In this document: piece after piece, positions 8,840 through 21,190 of the stretch | Position numbering within the stretch: position 1 is the first letter of the stretch | Layout of the letters: every line of letters starts with the position of its first letter | Assembly (NCBI RefSeq): GCF_018129385.1 | Contig: NZ_JAFCLN010000002.1 | Coordinates: forward strand, 248,001 to 312,000 | Source: Bradyrhizobium lablabi | Lineage (GTDB): Bacteria; Pseudomonadota; Alphaproteobacteria; Rhizobiales; Xanthobacteraceae | Reading direction: 5' to 3' | DNA length: 64,000 bases | Translations under genes and position numbers: made by a program | Notes under the pieces: generated by a model | Databases searched by the model: none | Seen by the model: the letters and a program-made list of their open reading frames with translations, nothing else | Told to the model about the DNA's origin: nothing

Positions 8840-9814
8840 TTACGGTTTCCGATTGGCGACTGACTTCAGCCGCTCGATCGCGTCGCGGATCGGACCGAAC
8901 GGTCCGTATTTGTGCTGCTTCTCGCTGAAACCATCGGCATAGGGCCCGTAGGGAGCGTCGACCGGCTTGTCGAGCAGATCGGGAAAATCCTTTGCGAGGC
9001 CGGCGCGTTGAGGTCTCGGGTGGGAAAGCACAAAGGCCGCGACGTCCCAGGCCTGCTCGGCCGTCAATTGCGGATTCAGATAGTCGGCGCCGTGCGGCAT
9101 GTTGAAGTGGACGAAGTTGGCAAAGTTGATGAGGCGCGCCATGCCGGCGCCGTCATTGTAGCTGCCGGGCCCCCACAGCGGCGGAATCATGTAACCGAGT
9201 TGCGGCGCGCCGCGATCCCTCAGGATGCCGGAGCCGTCGGTGTTATGGCAGGCGGCGCAGGAGCTGATATAAACCACGCGGCCCCGTTCGGGATCGGCCG
9301 CGCGCGTCAACTCCTTCATCTTGCCGGCGCCAAGGCCCGGCAATTGCTGACCCGCCGGCACGCCGGTGGACAGGAATTCGACATAGGCCACGAGCGCTCG
9401 CATTTCAGGGGCATCGTTCGGCATGGCGCGGCCGTTCATGCTGCGGGTCATGCAGCTATTGAGGCGGTCCTCGATGCTGATCGGACCGCCTGTGCGCGCA
9501 CTGTAGGCGGGGAAGTCGCCGTAGATGCCGAACAGCGGCAGGCCGAATTTCTTGGTGCCCGCGTCGAGGTGGCAATTGGTGCAGGCGAGATTGTTGCCGG
9601 AAAAGCGTTTTGCGGGATCGGCCACGTTGGGGCCGATATGCGCGTAGGTTGCCAGCACCAGATCGCGGCCGTCGCGGATCAACTGGCCCCGTGCATCCCG
9701 GGGCAACGCGCTGACTTCCGGCATGGTCCAGGGGATGGGGCTGGCCGGCTGCTGGGCTGAAGCCGGGAGGGCGATGAGCGTCAGGAGGCCGGAAGCAAAA
9801 AGGCAAATCCGCAT
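8840..9814 (-). CDS. Dihaem cytochrome c, TsdA-like (thiosulfate dehydrogenase family)
   Basis: A 324-residue exported protein. The signal peptide is MRICLFASGLLTLIALPASA from ATG 9814. Two haem sites are visible, CTNCH and CAACH, 108 residues apart from His to His. A Cys lies 39 residues after the first haem His, in the segment NSCMTRSMNGR. That spacing equals what I recall for TsdA, where this Cys is the distal ligand of haem 1 at the active site. The expected reaction is thiosulfate oxidation to tetrathionate in the periplasm. It stands alone, with no sox genes nearby. Confidence 0.75.
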   Translation of the reverse strand: MRICLFASGLLTLIALPASAQQPASPIPWTMPEVSALPRDARGQLIRDGRDLVLATYAHIGPNVADPAKRFSGNNLACTNCHLDAGTKKFGLPLFGIYGDFPAYSARTGGPISIEDRLNSCMTRSMNGRAMPNDAPEMRALVAYVEFLSTGVPAGQQLPGLGAGKMKELTRAADPERGRVVYISSCAACHNTDGSGILRDRGAPQLGYMIPPLWGPGSYNDGAGMARLINFANFVHFNMPHGADYLNPQLTAEQAWDVAAFVLSHPRPQRAGLAKDFPDLLDKPVDAPYGPYADGFSEKQHKYGPFGPIRDAIERLKSVANRKP

Positions 9815-9902
9815 GGCGGCCTCGTTGAAGTGCGTGGTTTGTGGTCGGGGCGTCACTATGCGGAACGTGAAGCCGAATTCCTAATTTTCCCGAAAGACGA
9901 AC

Positions 9903-10466
9903 TCACGATCGCCAAACGCTGCCCTCGGTCCAGCCGAGTTCGGCGAACTCGGCGGCCCGTAACGGTGCTTCCCCCTCGGCAAAGAATTCGTCGAGCTGAG
10001 GCGGCGGCACGTTGGTTTCCGAGAGCATGGCGTGCGCCTGTCCGCGATGATGAATCTGGTGCTGGAAGAGATGCATCAGCAGGCGATCGCGGCGCTCGGT
10101 CTGGACTCGCGTGTCGCGGTTGACGCGTACGAATCCGTCGAGGAGGTCCGGTGTCAGCGCGTCGCACAGGGCGATCAAACGCCGGTCGATCGCGGCTTGC
10201 GCGGACTTTAGCCCGGCAGTGGACGGATACGGCACGTCGTTCGCAAAGGCGGCCGGCCCGAGCCATCCACCCTCCAGCGCATCGACGTAGAAGAGGTCGA
10301 TGATGTAGATGTGGTTCAGCGTAAGCTGCAAGCTCGGAAAGAAGCCGGTGCGCGCAGCTTCGAAATCCGGTTGGCTCAACGCGGCGCAGGCGGTGAGCAG
10401 CCGATGGTTCGCCCAGGCATTGTTGTGGGCGAATGCGCGGTAGGTCTGGACGAGGCTGGCCGGCAA
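9903..10466 (-). CDS. DinB family protein
   Basis: A 187-residue four-helix-bundle protein of the DinB/YfiT type. The three metal-ligand histidines of the family can be seen: one in LTLNHIYIIDLF and two in LFQHQIHHRGQAHAML. The N-terminal helix YRAFAHNNAWANHRLL is typical. Members are metal-dependent thiol transferases or of unknown role. The start is TTG 10466; there is no better start downstream without losing the first helix. Confidence 0.85.
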   Translation of the reverse strand: MPASLVQTYRAFAHNNAWANHRLLTACAALSQPDFEAARTGFFPSLQLTLNHIYIIDLFYVDALEGGWLGPAAFANDVPYPSTAGLKSAQAAIDRRLIALCDALTPDLLDGFVRVNRDTRVQTERRDRLLMHLFQHQIHHRGQAHAMLSETNVPPPQLDEFFAEGEAPLRAAEFAELGWTEGSVWRS

Positions 10467-10629
10467 AATTGCTCTCCTTTGGACCTAATCGTTCGTCGAT
10501 TGGTGTGCTTCAAATAGTCGGCGACCGCGGAAGGAGTAAGACGGATTGGCGGAGCCTAATCCGCCGATGCTGCACAAAGAGCGGGAGATTAAGCCCTCGG
10601 TATAGGCTCTACGAACTGCTACCCGCTTG

Positions 10630-11685
10630 CTAAGTTCGCTTGTTTGGAAGAACCGGATCGCCCGAAAAGGCTAACTTTTCGGATTGAACCTTCGCTTCTT
10701 CGTCGACCAACGGCTTAACCCAGTCTTGCAATTCTCTTAGCGTTTTGAAGCGAGGAAACGGATTGTCGTGCCAAGGGTCCAACATCAACGTAGCCGCCGC
10801 AAAAGCGTCGCAACTGCGCCTCGGGTGCTGGAAAAGATAGCTGTTATGGATGTCCGTTTGAATTCCGTAATGATGGCTTACAAAGAACTCCTGCCAATTT
10901 TCCTCTAGTTCATCCTTCGGCTTGATATCAATAATATCTACCTCGGCTAGCTCCAACGTTGGGTTCTTTTTCCAATCGGTTAGCATAAGTTGACGAGCTT
11001 CGACGTCAGTCTTTGGAGCACTATAACCGAAGATCGTAAGATAGTAGCCATAGCTAAGCGCGTATCGAAGCGCATCCCACTCGCTCTTAATAAAAATGTC
11101 GGTTGAATAGTCTTTGTGCTGCACGGGATACAACAATTTTGATGGTTCAAAAAACTTGTTGCATTTCGAGCATTTGTTGCCATTGACGCCGGAGATGCGG
11201 TCAGCTTCGCAAATTCCTATCTTAACGTTCCCGTGCAAGAAGCAAATGCGAGGTCGTCGTATCTTCGACACGCATTCATTTCGTTGATAAGCTTGAAGTA
11301 AAAATGGATCCCAATTGAAACTTGCAATGGTATCCTTTTCTCTAAGCGACAAGACGAGATAGTCGTAAATCGTTGGTGCTTCTGGAAGTGAAAGGGTTGA
11401 GAAATATTCGTAGACGCGGCTTTCGATCAGCTTGCGAAGCTCTTCGTTCTTCCCAGTTGATGCCAGTTCGTCATAGAGCAACTCAAAGTTCGTCAGATTG
11501 GGATCGTATCCGGCCGCGCTTACGTCAGTTCGTAGGGACAGCAGGTCGATCAAATTAAGCATAGAAGGAAGTGCTGGACCAATCTTGCCCCAGTCATGGT
11601 AAGCAGCAATGCTCGCGCCCGCCCCTAAAATAACTATGTGAGGAGCCGCGACGATCTTTCCATCCATTGCTGGCATGCTAGGCAT
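10630..11685 (-). CDS. SIR2-like domain protein (possible NADase, defence-type)
   Basis: A 351-residue protein with a Rossmann SIR2-like core. The nucleotide loop GAGAS is at 21-25, SFNWDPFL at 122-129 takes the place of the usual T-N-Y/F-D motif, the general-base-like His sits in CFLHGN (His151), a Cys pair C172/C175 follows, and IFGYSAPKTD is at 218-227. No signal or membrane segment. Base composition is clearly lower in GC and codons differ from all neighbours, suggesting recent transfer. It starts six bases after the uvrA stop. Stand-alone SIR2 proteins often deplete NAD during phage infection; that role is inferred here. Confidence 0.7.
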   Translation of the reverse strand: MPSMPAMDGKIVAAPHIVILGAGASIAAYHDWGKIGPALPSMLNLIDLLSLRTDVSAAGYDPNLTNFELLYDELASTGKNEELRKLIESRVYEYFSTLSLPEAPTIYDYLVLSLREKDTIASFNWDPFLLQAYQRNECVSKIRRPRICFLHGNVKIGICEADRISGVNGNKCSKCNKFFEPSKLLYPVQHKDYSTDIFIKSEWDALRYALSYGYYLTIFGYSAPKTDVEARQLMLTDWKKNPTLELAEVDIIDIKPKDELEENWQEFFVSHHYGIQTDIHNSYLFQHPRRSCDAFAAATLMLDPWHDNPFPRFKTLRELQDWVKPLVDEEAKVQSEKLAFSGDPVLPNKRT

Positions 11686-11691
11686 AACTCG

Positions 11692-14661
<2,970 letters not shown>

Positions 14662-14705
14662 ATCGGCATTCCCAGGCGCGCCTGACGGCCGCTGTTGTTT
14701 GTTTG

Positions 14706-14752
14706 AGCATGATCTTGCCGGAAAACCGGTGCCCGCTTTTTCCGATCATGCT
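14706..14752. repeat. 47-bp palindromic intergenic repeat, copy 2
   Basis: Same length and outer dyad (AGCATGATC ... GATCATGCT) as copies at 3490 and 27869, with a few changes inside. It lies between uvrA and its LexA box. Confidence 0.85.
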
Positions 14753-14807
14753 TGGCGCGCATCGCCGGGAAAATCCGGGATCAGACGCCAATGGAGTGAT
14801 GATATCG

Positions 14808-14822
14808 GAACGTAGGAAGAAC
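14808..14822 (-). promoter_or_regulatory. LexA (SOS) box of uvrA
   Basis: Read on the minus strand this is GTTCTTCCTACGTTC, a perfect GTTC-N7-GTTC. That direct repeat is the established LexA site of alphaproteobacteria, where uvrA is a known member of the SOS regulon. Confidence 0.8.
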
Positions 14823-14925
14823 GGGAGATGATTTCCAGTGCGGCCTGCGAATCATCAACGGTTTGTTTTGAAGGCACTTTTACTGGCAGCAGGTGTCAGC
14901 GGCGCTGATGGAACAAACAAATGAA

Positions 14926-14949
14926 AAGGCCGGCGCGAGGCCGGCCTTC
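14926..14949 (-). terminator. Rho-independent terminator of the Omp25-like gene
   Basis: On the minus strand GGCCGGC, a CTCGC loop and GCCGGCC are followed by TTTT. It lies 24 bases after the stop of the gene at 14973-15734. Confidence 0.8.
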
Positions 14950-14972
14950 GTCATTCCGTATATGTCGGACGG

Positions 14973-15734
14973 TCAGTATTTTGCGATGACCGGACCGCCC
15001 CAGCGATAATTCACACGCACCGTGACGACATCGACGTCCTGCCTGATGCGGTCGGTTGCGAACAGCGCGCCGCCCGGCACCGTGTTGAAGGTGTAGCTGC
15101 GGCTGTCCATGAACAGGTGGTCGTAGGCGACGCCGGCGGACCAGTTCGGCGAGAAACCGAATTCGACGCCAGCGCCGACCACGCCGCCCCAGCGGGTATC
15201 GTCGGTGGTGTTGGCGATGAGCGCGCCGGTCGCGGTGGAGTAGATGCGGAAGCGATCGTCGGTGACCGCACCGCCGCCGCGAACGTAGAGCAGCACGTTG
15301 TTCCAGGCGTAGCCGATCTGACCGGTGAGCAGGCCGAACGCGCCGATCTTCGATTCAGCGGTGATGGCGGGCGCAAACACGCTCACATGGTTGCCCTTGA
15401 AGTCGGCCCAGTTGCCCTGGCCTTCCAGACCGAACACCCAGGTGCCGGCCTGCCAGCGATAACCGATCTGACCGCCGGCCGTACCGCCGGTCGCATCGTG
15501 GCAGCCCTCCGCAGCAACGAAGACACCGAGCGCTTCGCGATCCCAGCACTTGTGGCTCGAACCCCAGCCGCCGTTGGCGCCGATGTAGAAGCCGCTCCAG
15601 TCATAGAGCACCGGGATCATCGCAGGCGGCGCCTTGGTGTAAGGGCGTGCGGCGAGATCAGCGGCCGAAGCAGGAACGGCCAGTGCAGCAAGACCGGCGA
15701 GACCCAGCAGAATCTTCTTCATTGCAATTTTCAT
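14973..15734 (-). CDS. Outer-membrane beta-barrel protein, Omp25/31 family
   Basis: A 253-residue porin-like protein of the rhizobial Omp25/Omp31 type. The signal peptide MKIAMKKILLGLAGLAALAV ends at ASAAD. The mature part opens with YDWSGFYIGANGGWG, alternates polar and hydrophobic residues as expected of an eight-strand barrel, and ends RWGGPVIAKY with a C-terminal aromatic for BAM recognition. ATG 15734 has GGAG upstream. A relative with the same opening and closing motifs lies at 37710-38414. These proteins stabilise the outer membrane. Confidence 0.88.
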   Translation of the reverse strand: MKIAMKKILLGLAGLAALAVPASAADLAARPYTKAPPAMIPVLYDWSGFYIGANGGWGSSHKCWDREALGVFVAAEGCHDATGGTAGGQIGYRWQAGTWVFGLEGQGNWADFKGNHVSVFAPAITAESKIGAFGLLTGQIGYAWNNVLLYVRGGGAVTDDRFRIYSTATGALIANTTDDTRWGGVVGAGVEFGFSPNWSAGVAYDHLFMDSRSYTFNTVPGGALFATDRIRQDVDVVTVRVNYRWGGPVIAKY

Positions 15735-16171
15735 TTGGCTACTCCGGCTCCTGATCCGCTTTCGTTGTCCCCGAAGCGTCAGGAAAAATCGGTGCGAGCG
15801 CCGCAACCATCCATTGATGAGCGGAACCTACGCGATTCAGCGCCAAAAAGCCGTCTCCGAAATGCAACAGTGGCGGACGAAGTGGGGAACGGCAAGATCG
15901 TGATTTGTTTAGAATATTTCCGGACCGTGGTTCCGCCGGTTCCTTGGAGGCCGATGGCCTTGGCCGGGGTGGGCCAATCTCCGCCAGTCGGGAACAAAAC
16001 TGGAACAACGGGGAAAACGGTGCTATATGTGGATAACCGCCGCGGGCGTCGGGATCGGGGCCACCGCGCCGCCGTTGAGCGTATAGGGTCGCGCCTCAAC
16101 ATTTGGCGGCGGGCGGCGACAGCGACGGGGTGTCCGGGGCGGCCCAGTAATTTCGAGCGTGGAGAGCGGCG
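15735..16171. promoter_or_regulatory. Divergent promoter region between the Omp25-like gene and ssb
   Basis: No coding frame of interest in 437 bases. It contains the LexA box at 15992-16006 and an AT-rich GCTATATGTGGAT at 16021-16033 that could be the ssb -10 region. The part nearest 15734 supplies the Omp25-like promoter and leader. Confidence 0.5.
15992..16006 (+). promoter_or_regulatory. LexA (SOS) box upstream of ssb
   Basis: GAACAAAACTGGAAC is a perfect GAAC-N7-GAAC, the complement of the alphaproteobacterial LexA site. It lies 166 bases before the ssb start and just upstream of a possible -10. Confidence 0.75.
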
Positions 16172-16660
16172 ATGGCGGGAAGTGTGAACAAGGTGATTTT
16201 GGTCGGCAATCTGGGCAAGGACCCGGAGATCCGCCGCACCCAGGACGGTCGGCCGATCGCCAATCTCTCCATCGCCACCTCGGAGACCTGGCGCGACAAG
16301 AACACCGGCGAGCGCAAGGAAAAGACCGAATGGCACCGCGTGGTGATCTTCAATGAGGGGCTGTGCAAGGTCGTCGAGCAGTACCTGAAGAAGGGCTCGA
16401 AGGTCTACATCGAGGGCGCGCTACAGACCCGCAAATGGACCGACCAGAGCGGGGTCGAAAAGTATTCCACCGAAGTCGTGCTACAGGGCTTCAACTCGAC
16501 ACTGACCATGCTCGAAGGCCGCGGCGGCGGAGGCGGGGGCGGCTTTGGCGATGACGCCGGCGGCGATTTCGGCAGCTCCAGCCCGGCGCCGCGCCGGGTG
16601 GCCGCGGCAGGTGCCGGCGGCGGCCGCAACGCCGACATGGACGACGACATTCCGTTCTAA
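16172..16660 (+). CDS. ssb: Single-stranded DNA-binding protein
   Basis: A 162-residue SSB. The OB fold spans about residues 1-112, with [16 protein letters not shown] at the start, [10 protein letters not shown] in the middle and [10 protein letters not shown] at the end. A Gly-rich disordered linker follows. The acidic tip DMDDDIPF is the docking peptide for repair and replication partners. It coats ssDNA as a tetramer. The gene converges on a phosphatase-like gene with a four-base overlap of the two stops. A LexA box upstream suggests SOS control. Confidence 0.98.
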   Translation: MAGSVNKVILVGNLGKDPEIRRTQDGRPIANLSIATSETWRDKNTGERKEKTEWHRVVIFNEGLCKVVEQYLKKGSKVYIEGALQTRKWTDQSGVEKYSTEVVLQGFNSTLTMLEGRGGGGGGGFGDDAGGDFGSSSPAPRRVAAAGAGGGRNADMDDDIPF

Positions 16661-17001
16661 CGCGCAGGAAGAGCCGATCGGGACAGGAAACGGCCGGCCC
16701 GGCTTTCGAGCATCCGAACCAAGATCGGATCCATGAATTCGTAGTCGTCCGGAATATCGAGGCAGATGACCCGTTTGCCCTTCAAGCTGGAACGGAATTT
16801 CCGGTTCAGCTTGGTGCGATGGGTCTTTTCCATGACGAAGATGATGTCGGCCCACTCGACCTGTTCGGACGACAACGGCACGTTTGCGCCGTTGGAGATG
16901 CCGGCCGAGTCGGTCTCGATCCCTGGCCACGTCGAAAAGATCTGCTCGGCGGTTGGGCTGCGAAGGCGATTGGCGCTACAGACGAAAAGGACATTTGTCA
17001 C
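16657..17001 (-). CDS. Low-molecular-weight tyrosine phosphatase-like protein (COG4551)
   Basis: A 114-residue protein starting at GTG 17001. The P-loop CSANRLR at residues 8-14 keeps the C-x5-R arrangement of LMW phosphatases, but the usual G-N-x-C-R is replaced. The [15 protein letters not shown] segment and the acidic [11 protein letters not shown] loop fit COG4551, the predicted phosphatases. Enzymatic activity is likely but unproven for this group. Its stop codon overlaps the last codon and stop of the convergent ssb by four bases, so the mRNAs overlap at their ends. Confidence 0.82.
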   Translation of the reverse strand: MTNVLFVCSANRLRSPTAEQIFSTWPGIETDSAGISNGANVPLSSEQVEWADIIFVMEKTHRTKLNRKFRSSLKGKRVICLDIPDDYEFMDPILVRMLESRAGRFLSRSALPAR

Positions 17002-17244
17002 TTTGTCACTCGAAGGGGCGACGGAGCGCGATGTTCGCAGACTTACCCTGTGGCCGGAAACGGCAACGCCGACATGACGATGATATTCCGTTCTGACTGC
17101 GTCGCAACCTGATGGCATTCGGGCGTGGCCGGGCTCGCGAGTCCGGCCATGATGCATTTCAGCACCATCCGCAAACTTGACAGTGGAAAGATTGATGTGA
17201 ATACTCGTCACATCGATCGTCGAGTCATTTTTGCAGGTGTTTCG

Positions 17245-17643
17245 ATGTCGCTCGCTCCATTGCTCGCCGCGGCCCCCGAAATCCAGGTGCACGCCTTCGC
17301 CGCGATGGCGGCGTTCGTGCTCGGTGCGGTCCAGATCGCGGCGCCAAAGGGCACGCTGCCGCACCGGACCGTCGGCTGGATTTGGGTAGGCCTGATGGCG
17401 GTGGTTGCGATCTCCTCATTCTGGATTCACGAAATCCGGCTGTGGGGTCCGTGGAGCCCGATCCACTTCCTGTCGATCTTCACGCCGGTCATGCTGGTGC
17501 TCGCGGTGTGGTACGCGCGCCGGCACAATGTGCGCGGCCACAGGATCGCGATGGTTTCGATCTTCTTTGGCGCGCTCGTGATCGCGGGACTGTTCACATT
17601 CGTGCCCGGGCGGATCATGCACACGGTGGTTTTCGGCCCCTAA
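17245..17643 (+). CDS. DUF2306-like membrane protein
   Basis: A 132-residue protein with four hydrophobic helices, opening MSLAPLLAAAPEIQVHAFAAM. Conserved-looking histidines in VHAFAAM, LPHRTVGW, PIHFLS and GHRIAM may bind haem or metal, as suggested for this family. ATG 17245 is preferred over far-upstream frame starts because the protein then begins at the first membrane segment. Function unknown. The next gene downstream is gyrA. Confidence 0.7.
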   Translation: MSLAPLLAAAPEIQVHAFAAMAAFVLGAVQIAAPKGTLPHRTVGWIWVGLMAVVAISSFWIHEIRLWGPWSPIHFLSIFTPVMLVLAVWYARRHNVRGHRIAMVSIFFGALVIAGLFTFVPGRIMHTVVFGP

Positions 17644-17831
17644 GGGGGTGATCGCGGTTCCGAAAGCCGCATTTCAAGGTCTTCCCACGAAGCGATTTTG
17701 CGGGGCCGCGACCGCGCCATAAGCCCCTGAAAAAACTGAGGGAAAAAGCGCTTTGCGGGCGCTTTAAAAAGTGGTCTGAAGACCCCAGATGGGCTATATG
17801 ATTCCGCACCTAAGAACTCACGGATTCCCCT

Positions 17832-20561
17832 TTGTCCGATAGCGAAGATGACAAGCCCGGCGAACCGCCGGTGCCCTCCGATATTCGTCCCGTATCCATT
17901 CTCGACGAGATGAAGCGCAGCTACCTCGATTACGCCATGAGCGTGATCGTGTCGCGTGCGCTGCCTGATGCGCGCGACGGCCTCAAGCCCGTGCACCGGC
18001 GCATCCTCTACTCGATGTACGAGAGCGGTTACGAGTGGAACAAGCCGTACCGCAAATCGGCGCGCACGGTCGGCGACGTCATCGGTAAGTATCATCCGCA
18101 CGGCGACCAATCGGTCTATGACGCCTTGGTTCGCATGGCGCAGGACTTTTCCATGCGCGTGCCGCTGATCGACGGTCAGGGCAATTTCGGTTCGGTCGAC
18201 GGCGATATGGCGGCGGCGATGCGCTACACGGAATCGCGCCTGACCAAGGTCGCGCAGCATCTGCTCGACGATCTCGACAAGGACACCGTCGACTTCGTTC
18301 CGAACTATGACGGCCAGGAGAAGGAGCCGTCGGTCCTCCCGGCGAAATTCCCGAACCTGCTTGTCAACGGCGCCGGCGGTATTGCGGTCGGCATGGCGAC
18401 CAACATACCCCCGCACAATCTCGGCGAGGTCATCGATGCCTGCATCGCGCTGATCGACGATCCGGCGCTCGGCATCGACGACCTCATCAAGATCATCCCG
18501 GGTCCGGATTTCCCGACCGGCGGCATCATCCTCGGGCATCAGGGCATCCGATCGGCCTATCACCTCGGCCGCGGTTCGATCGTGATGCGCGGCAAGGTGA
18601 CGATCGACACCATCCGCAAGGATCGCGAAGCGATCATCATCACGGAGATCCCCTACCAGATCAACAAGGCCAGCATGGTCGAGCGCATCGGCGAACTGGT
18701 GCGCGAGAAGAAGATCGAGGGCATCTCCGAACTGCGCGACGAATCCGACCGCGAGGGGTTCCGCGTGGTCGTGGAGTTGAAGCGCGATGCCGTGCCCGAC
18801 GTGGTACTGAACCAGCTCTATCGGTTCACGCCGCTACAGACCAATTTCGGCGCCAACATGGTGGCGCTCGACGGCGGCCGGCCGCTGCTGATGAACCTGA
18901 AGGACCTGCTGACGATCTTCGTCGCGTTCCGCGAAGAGGTCGTCACCCGGCGCACCAAGTTCCTGCTCAACAAGGCGCGCGACCGCGCCCACGTCTTGGT
19001 CGGCCTTGCCATCGCGGTCGCCAATATCGACGAAATCATCCAGGTGATCCGGACCTCGCCCGATCCCGCCACCGCGCGCGACCGCTTGATGGAGCGTGAT
19101 TGGCCGGCGAGGGACATCGAGCCGATGCTCAAGCTGATCGACGATCCGCGTCACCGCCTCAATGACGACGGGACCATCCGCCTGTCGATGGAGCAGGCGC
19201 GCGCTATCCTCGATCTGCGCCTACAGCGCCTGACCGCGCTCGGACGCGACGAGATCGCCGAGGAACTCGAAAAGCTCAAGGTCGAGATCGCCGACTATCT
19301 GGACATCCTGCGCTCGCGGGCGCGGGTGCAGGCGATCGTCAAGACCGAGCTGGCCGAGATCAAGGCCGAGTTCGCCACGCCTCGGAAAACCGTGATCATC
19401 GAGCAGGAAGGCGAGGTCGAGGACGAGGACCTGATCCAGCGCGAGGACATGGTCGTGACCGTCTCGCACGCCGGCTATGTCAAGCGCGTGCCGCTGTCGG
19501 CCTATCGCGCCCAGCGCCGCGGCGGCAAGGGCCGCGCCGGCATGCAGACGCGCGATGAGGATTTCGTCTCCCGCCTGTTCGTGGCTTCCACGCACACGCC
19601 GGTGCTGTTCTTCTCCTCGCGCGGCCAGGTCTACAAGGAAAAGGTCTGGCGGCTGCCGATGGCGGCGCCCAATGCGCGCGGCAAGGCGCTGATCAACATC
19701 CTGCCGCTGGAGCAGGGCGAGCGCATCACCACCATCATGCCGCTGCCGGAGGATGAATCCTCCTGGGCCAATCTCGACGTGATGTTCGCCACGACCGGCG
19801 GCACCGTCCGCCGCAACAAGCTCTCCGACTTCGTCGACGTGCGCCGCTCCGGCATCATCGCCATGAAGCTCGGCGAGGGCGAGGCGATCGTCGACGTGCA
19901 GATCTGCACCGAGCGCGATGACGTGCTGCTGACGGCCGCCGGCGGCCAGTGTATCCGCTTTGCCGTACCCGAGGTGCGCGTGTTCACCGGACGCACCTCG
20001 ATGGGCGTGCGCGGCATTGCGCTGGCGGAAGGCGACAAGCTGATTTCGCTCGCCATCCTGCGCCATGTCGAGGCGACCTCGGACGAGCGCTCGGCCTACC
20101 TGAAGATGCGCCGCGCGGTCGCGGGCGAAGCTTCGGCCGAGGAGGGCATCGAGGCGGAGACCGAAGAGGCATCGGGCGCGATCCAGCTCTCGCAGGAACG
20201 CTATGCCGAGATGTCCGCGCTGGAGCAGGTGGTGCTGACCGTGTCCGTTAACGGCTACGGCAAGCGCACCTCGTCCTACGAGTACCGCACCACCGGCCGC
20301 GGCGGCAAAGGCATCGTCGCGATGAGTGTCAACGACCGAAACGGCAAGCTGGTGGCGTCCTTCCCGGTGGAGCACAGCGACCAGATCATGCTGGTCACCG
20401 ACAAGGGCCAGCTCATCCGCTGCCCGGTCGAGGACATCCGCGTCGCCGGCCGCTCGACCCAGGGCGTGATCGTGTTCGACACCGCCGAGGACGAGCATGT
20501 GGTCTCGGTCGAGCATATCGGCGAGGAAGAGAACGGCAATGGGAATGGCAACGGAAGCTGA
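17832..20561 (+). CDS. gyrA: DNA gyrase subunit A
   Basis: A 909-residue GyrA that breaks and rejoins DNA and, with GyrB, introduces negative supercoils. The catalytic Tyr is Tyr132 in AMRYTESRL. The gyrase-specific GyrA box is QRRGGKG in the C-terminal pinwheel, confirming gyrase rather than topo IV. The start is TTG, giving [12 protein letters not shown]. In the quinolone pocket the sequence is [10 protein letters not shown]: Gln93 stands where E. coli has Ser83, while the Asp87 equivalent (Asp97) is kept. An acidic insertion near residues 757-785 and an Asn/Gly-rich tail are seen. Confidence 0.98.
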   Translation: MSDSEDDKPGEPPVPSDIRPVSILDEMKRSYLDYAMSVIVSRALPDARDGLKPVHRRILYSMYESGYEWNKPYRKSARTVGDVIGKYHPHGDQSVYDALVRMAQDFSMRVPLIDGQGNFGSVDGDMAAAMRYTESRLTKVAQHLLDDLDKDTVDFVPNYDGQEKEPSVLPAKFPNLLVNGAGGIAVGMATNIPPHNLGEVIDACIALIDDPALGIDDLIKIIPGPDFPTGGIILGHQGIRSAYHLGRGSIVMRGKVTIDTIRKDREAIIITEIPYQINKASMVERIGELVREKKIEGISELRDESDREGFRVVVELKRDAVPDVVLNQLYRFTPLQTNFGANMVALDGGRPLLMNLKDLLTIFVAFREEVVTRRTKFLLNKARDRAHVLVGLAIAVANIDEIIQVIRTSPDPATARDRLMERDWPARDIEPMLKLIDDPRHRLNDDGTIRLSMEQARAILDLRLQRLTALGRDEIAEELEKLKVEIADYLDILRSRARVQAIVKTELAEIKAEFATPRKTVIIEQEGEVEDEDLIQREDMVVTVSHAGYVKRVPLSAYRAQRRGGKGRAGMQTRDEDFVSRLFVASTHTPVLFFSSRGQVYKEKVWRLPMAAPNARGKALINILPLEQGERITTIMPLPEDESSWANLDVMFATTGGTVRRNKLSDFVDVRRSGIIAMKLGEGEAIVDVQICTERDDVLLTAAGGQCIRFAVPEVRVFTGRTSMGVRGIALAEGDKLISLAILRHVEATSDERSAYLKMRRAVAGEASAEEGIEAETEEASGAIQLSQERYAEMSALEQVVLTVSVNGYGKRTSSYEYRTTGRGGKGIVAMSVNDRNGKLVASFPVEHSDQIMLVTDKGQLIRCPVEDIRVAGRSTQGVIVFDTAEDEHVVSVEHIGEEENGNGNGNGS

Positions 20562-20603
20562 TCCGTCGCGCCGCGCCCTGACGTAACGTCCTTCAAAAAC
20601 GAA

Positions 20604-20633
20604 GAAGCCCTCGGGGGGCATCCCGAGGGCTTC
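20604..20633. terminator. Bidirectional terminator hairpin after gyrA
   Basis: GAAGCCCTCGGG pairs with CCCGAGGGCTTC over a six-base loop. A T-rich run is clearest on the minus strand, so it probably serves both gyrA and the convergent gene at 20667-20924. Confidence 0.75.
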
Positions 20634-20666
20634 GATCCAGAGCAACCTGGACGTCCTGGAGCGGAA

Positions 20667-20924
20667 TTACGGGTTGCGGTCGGCGGTCACCAGCCGGGCT
20701 TCGCGGACGATGGTGTTGGTGCCGGCGGAGCGCAGGCAGGAGGCTTCGAAATTCGGCCAGGCCTTTTCGGAGCAGTCGCGGCCGACCTGCTTGATGTCCA
20801 GGCGGTCGCCCTTGGCCAGGGCTACCGGCACGCTGGCTTCGACCTGCGGTGCAAAACCCGGAAGAACGGTGAGAGCGGCAGCGATGAACGCGGCTGCGGC
20901 CAGCGCAGAAATTGCCTTGATCAT
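20667..20924 (-). CDS. Small exported hypothetical protein
   Basis: An 85-residue protein. The signal peptide starts MIKAISALAAAAFIAAALTV, and the mature part is about 57 residues with two Cys, in GRDCSEKAW and EASCLRSAG, likely one disulfide. The tail TIVREARLVTADRNP is polar. I recall similar short exported proteins throughout Bradyrhizobium, with no known function. ATG 20924 starts the signal peptide; longer frames upstream have no signal. Confidence 0.72.
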   Translation of the reverse strand: MIKAISALAAAAFIAAALTVLPGFAPQVEASVPVALAKGDRLDIKQVGRDCSEKAWPNFEASCLRSAGTNTIVREARLVTADRNP

Positions 20925-21190
20925 GACGGTCCCCAAGTCATCGGGCCGTTTTTGGCCCCCGTTTGATGGTGAAGAAGTAACCAAGCCGGGTTTCCGGACG
21001 TCTTCTCGGCCGGCGAAAATGGTTTCGTCACATCCCTGTTTTGTTTCGTGGCCGCCTGCGGGACGAAACATTCCCCCGGCAGACGCGCTCAGACGGGAAG
21101 TGGTTCATTGGCCGGGCGAAAATCGGCCGGTGGCCGAGGTGTGAACCGGGGCGGCTTGCCCGGCCGCCCGGGGCGGGCTAGGGAGGGGCC

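Noticed and set aside
19221..20645. Long minus-strand frame opposite gyrA
   Set aside because: Shadow of gyrA, His/Asp/Arg-rich with no recognisable domain.
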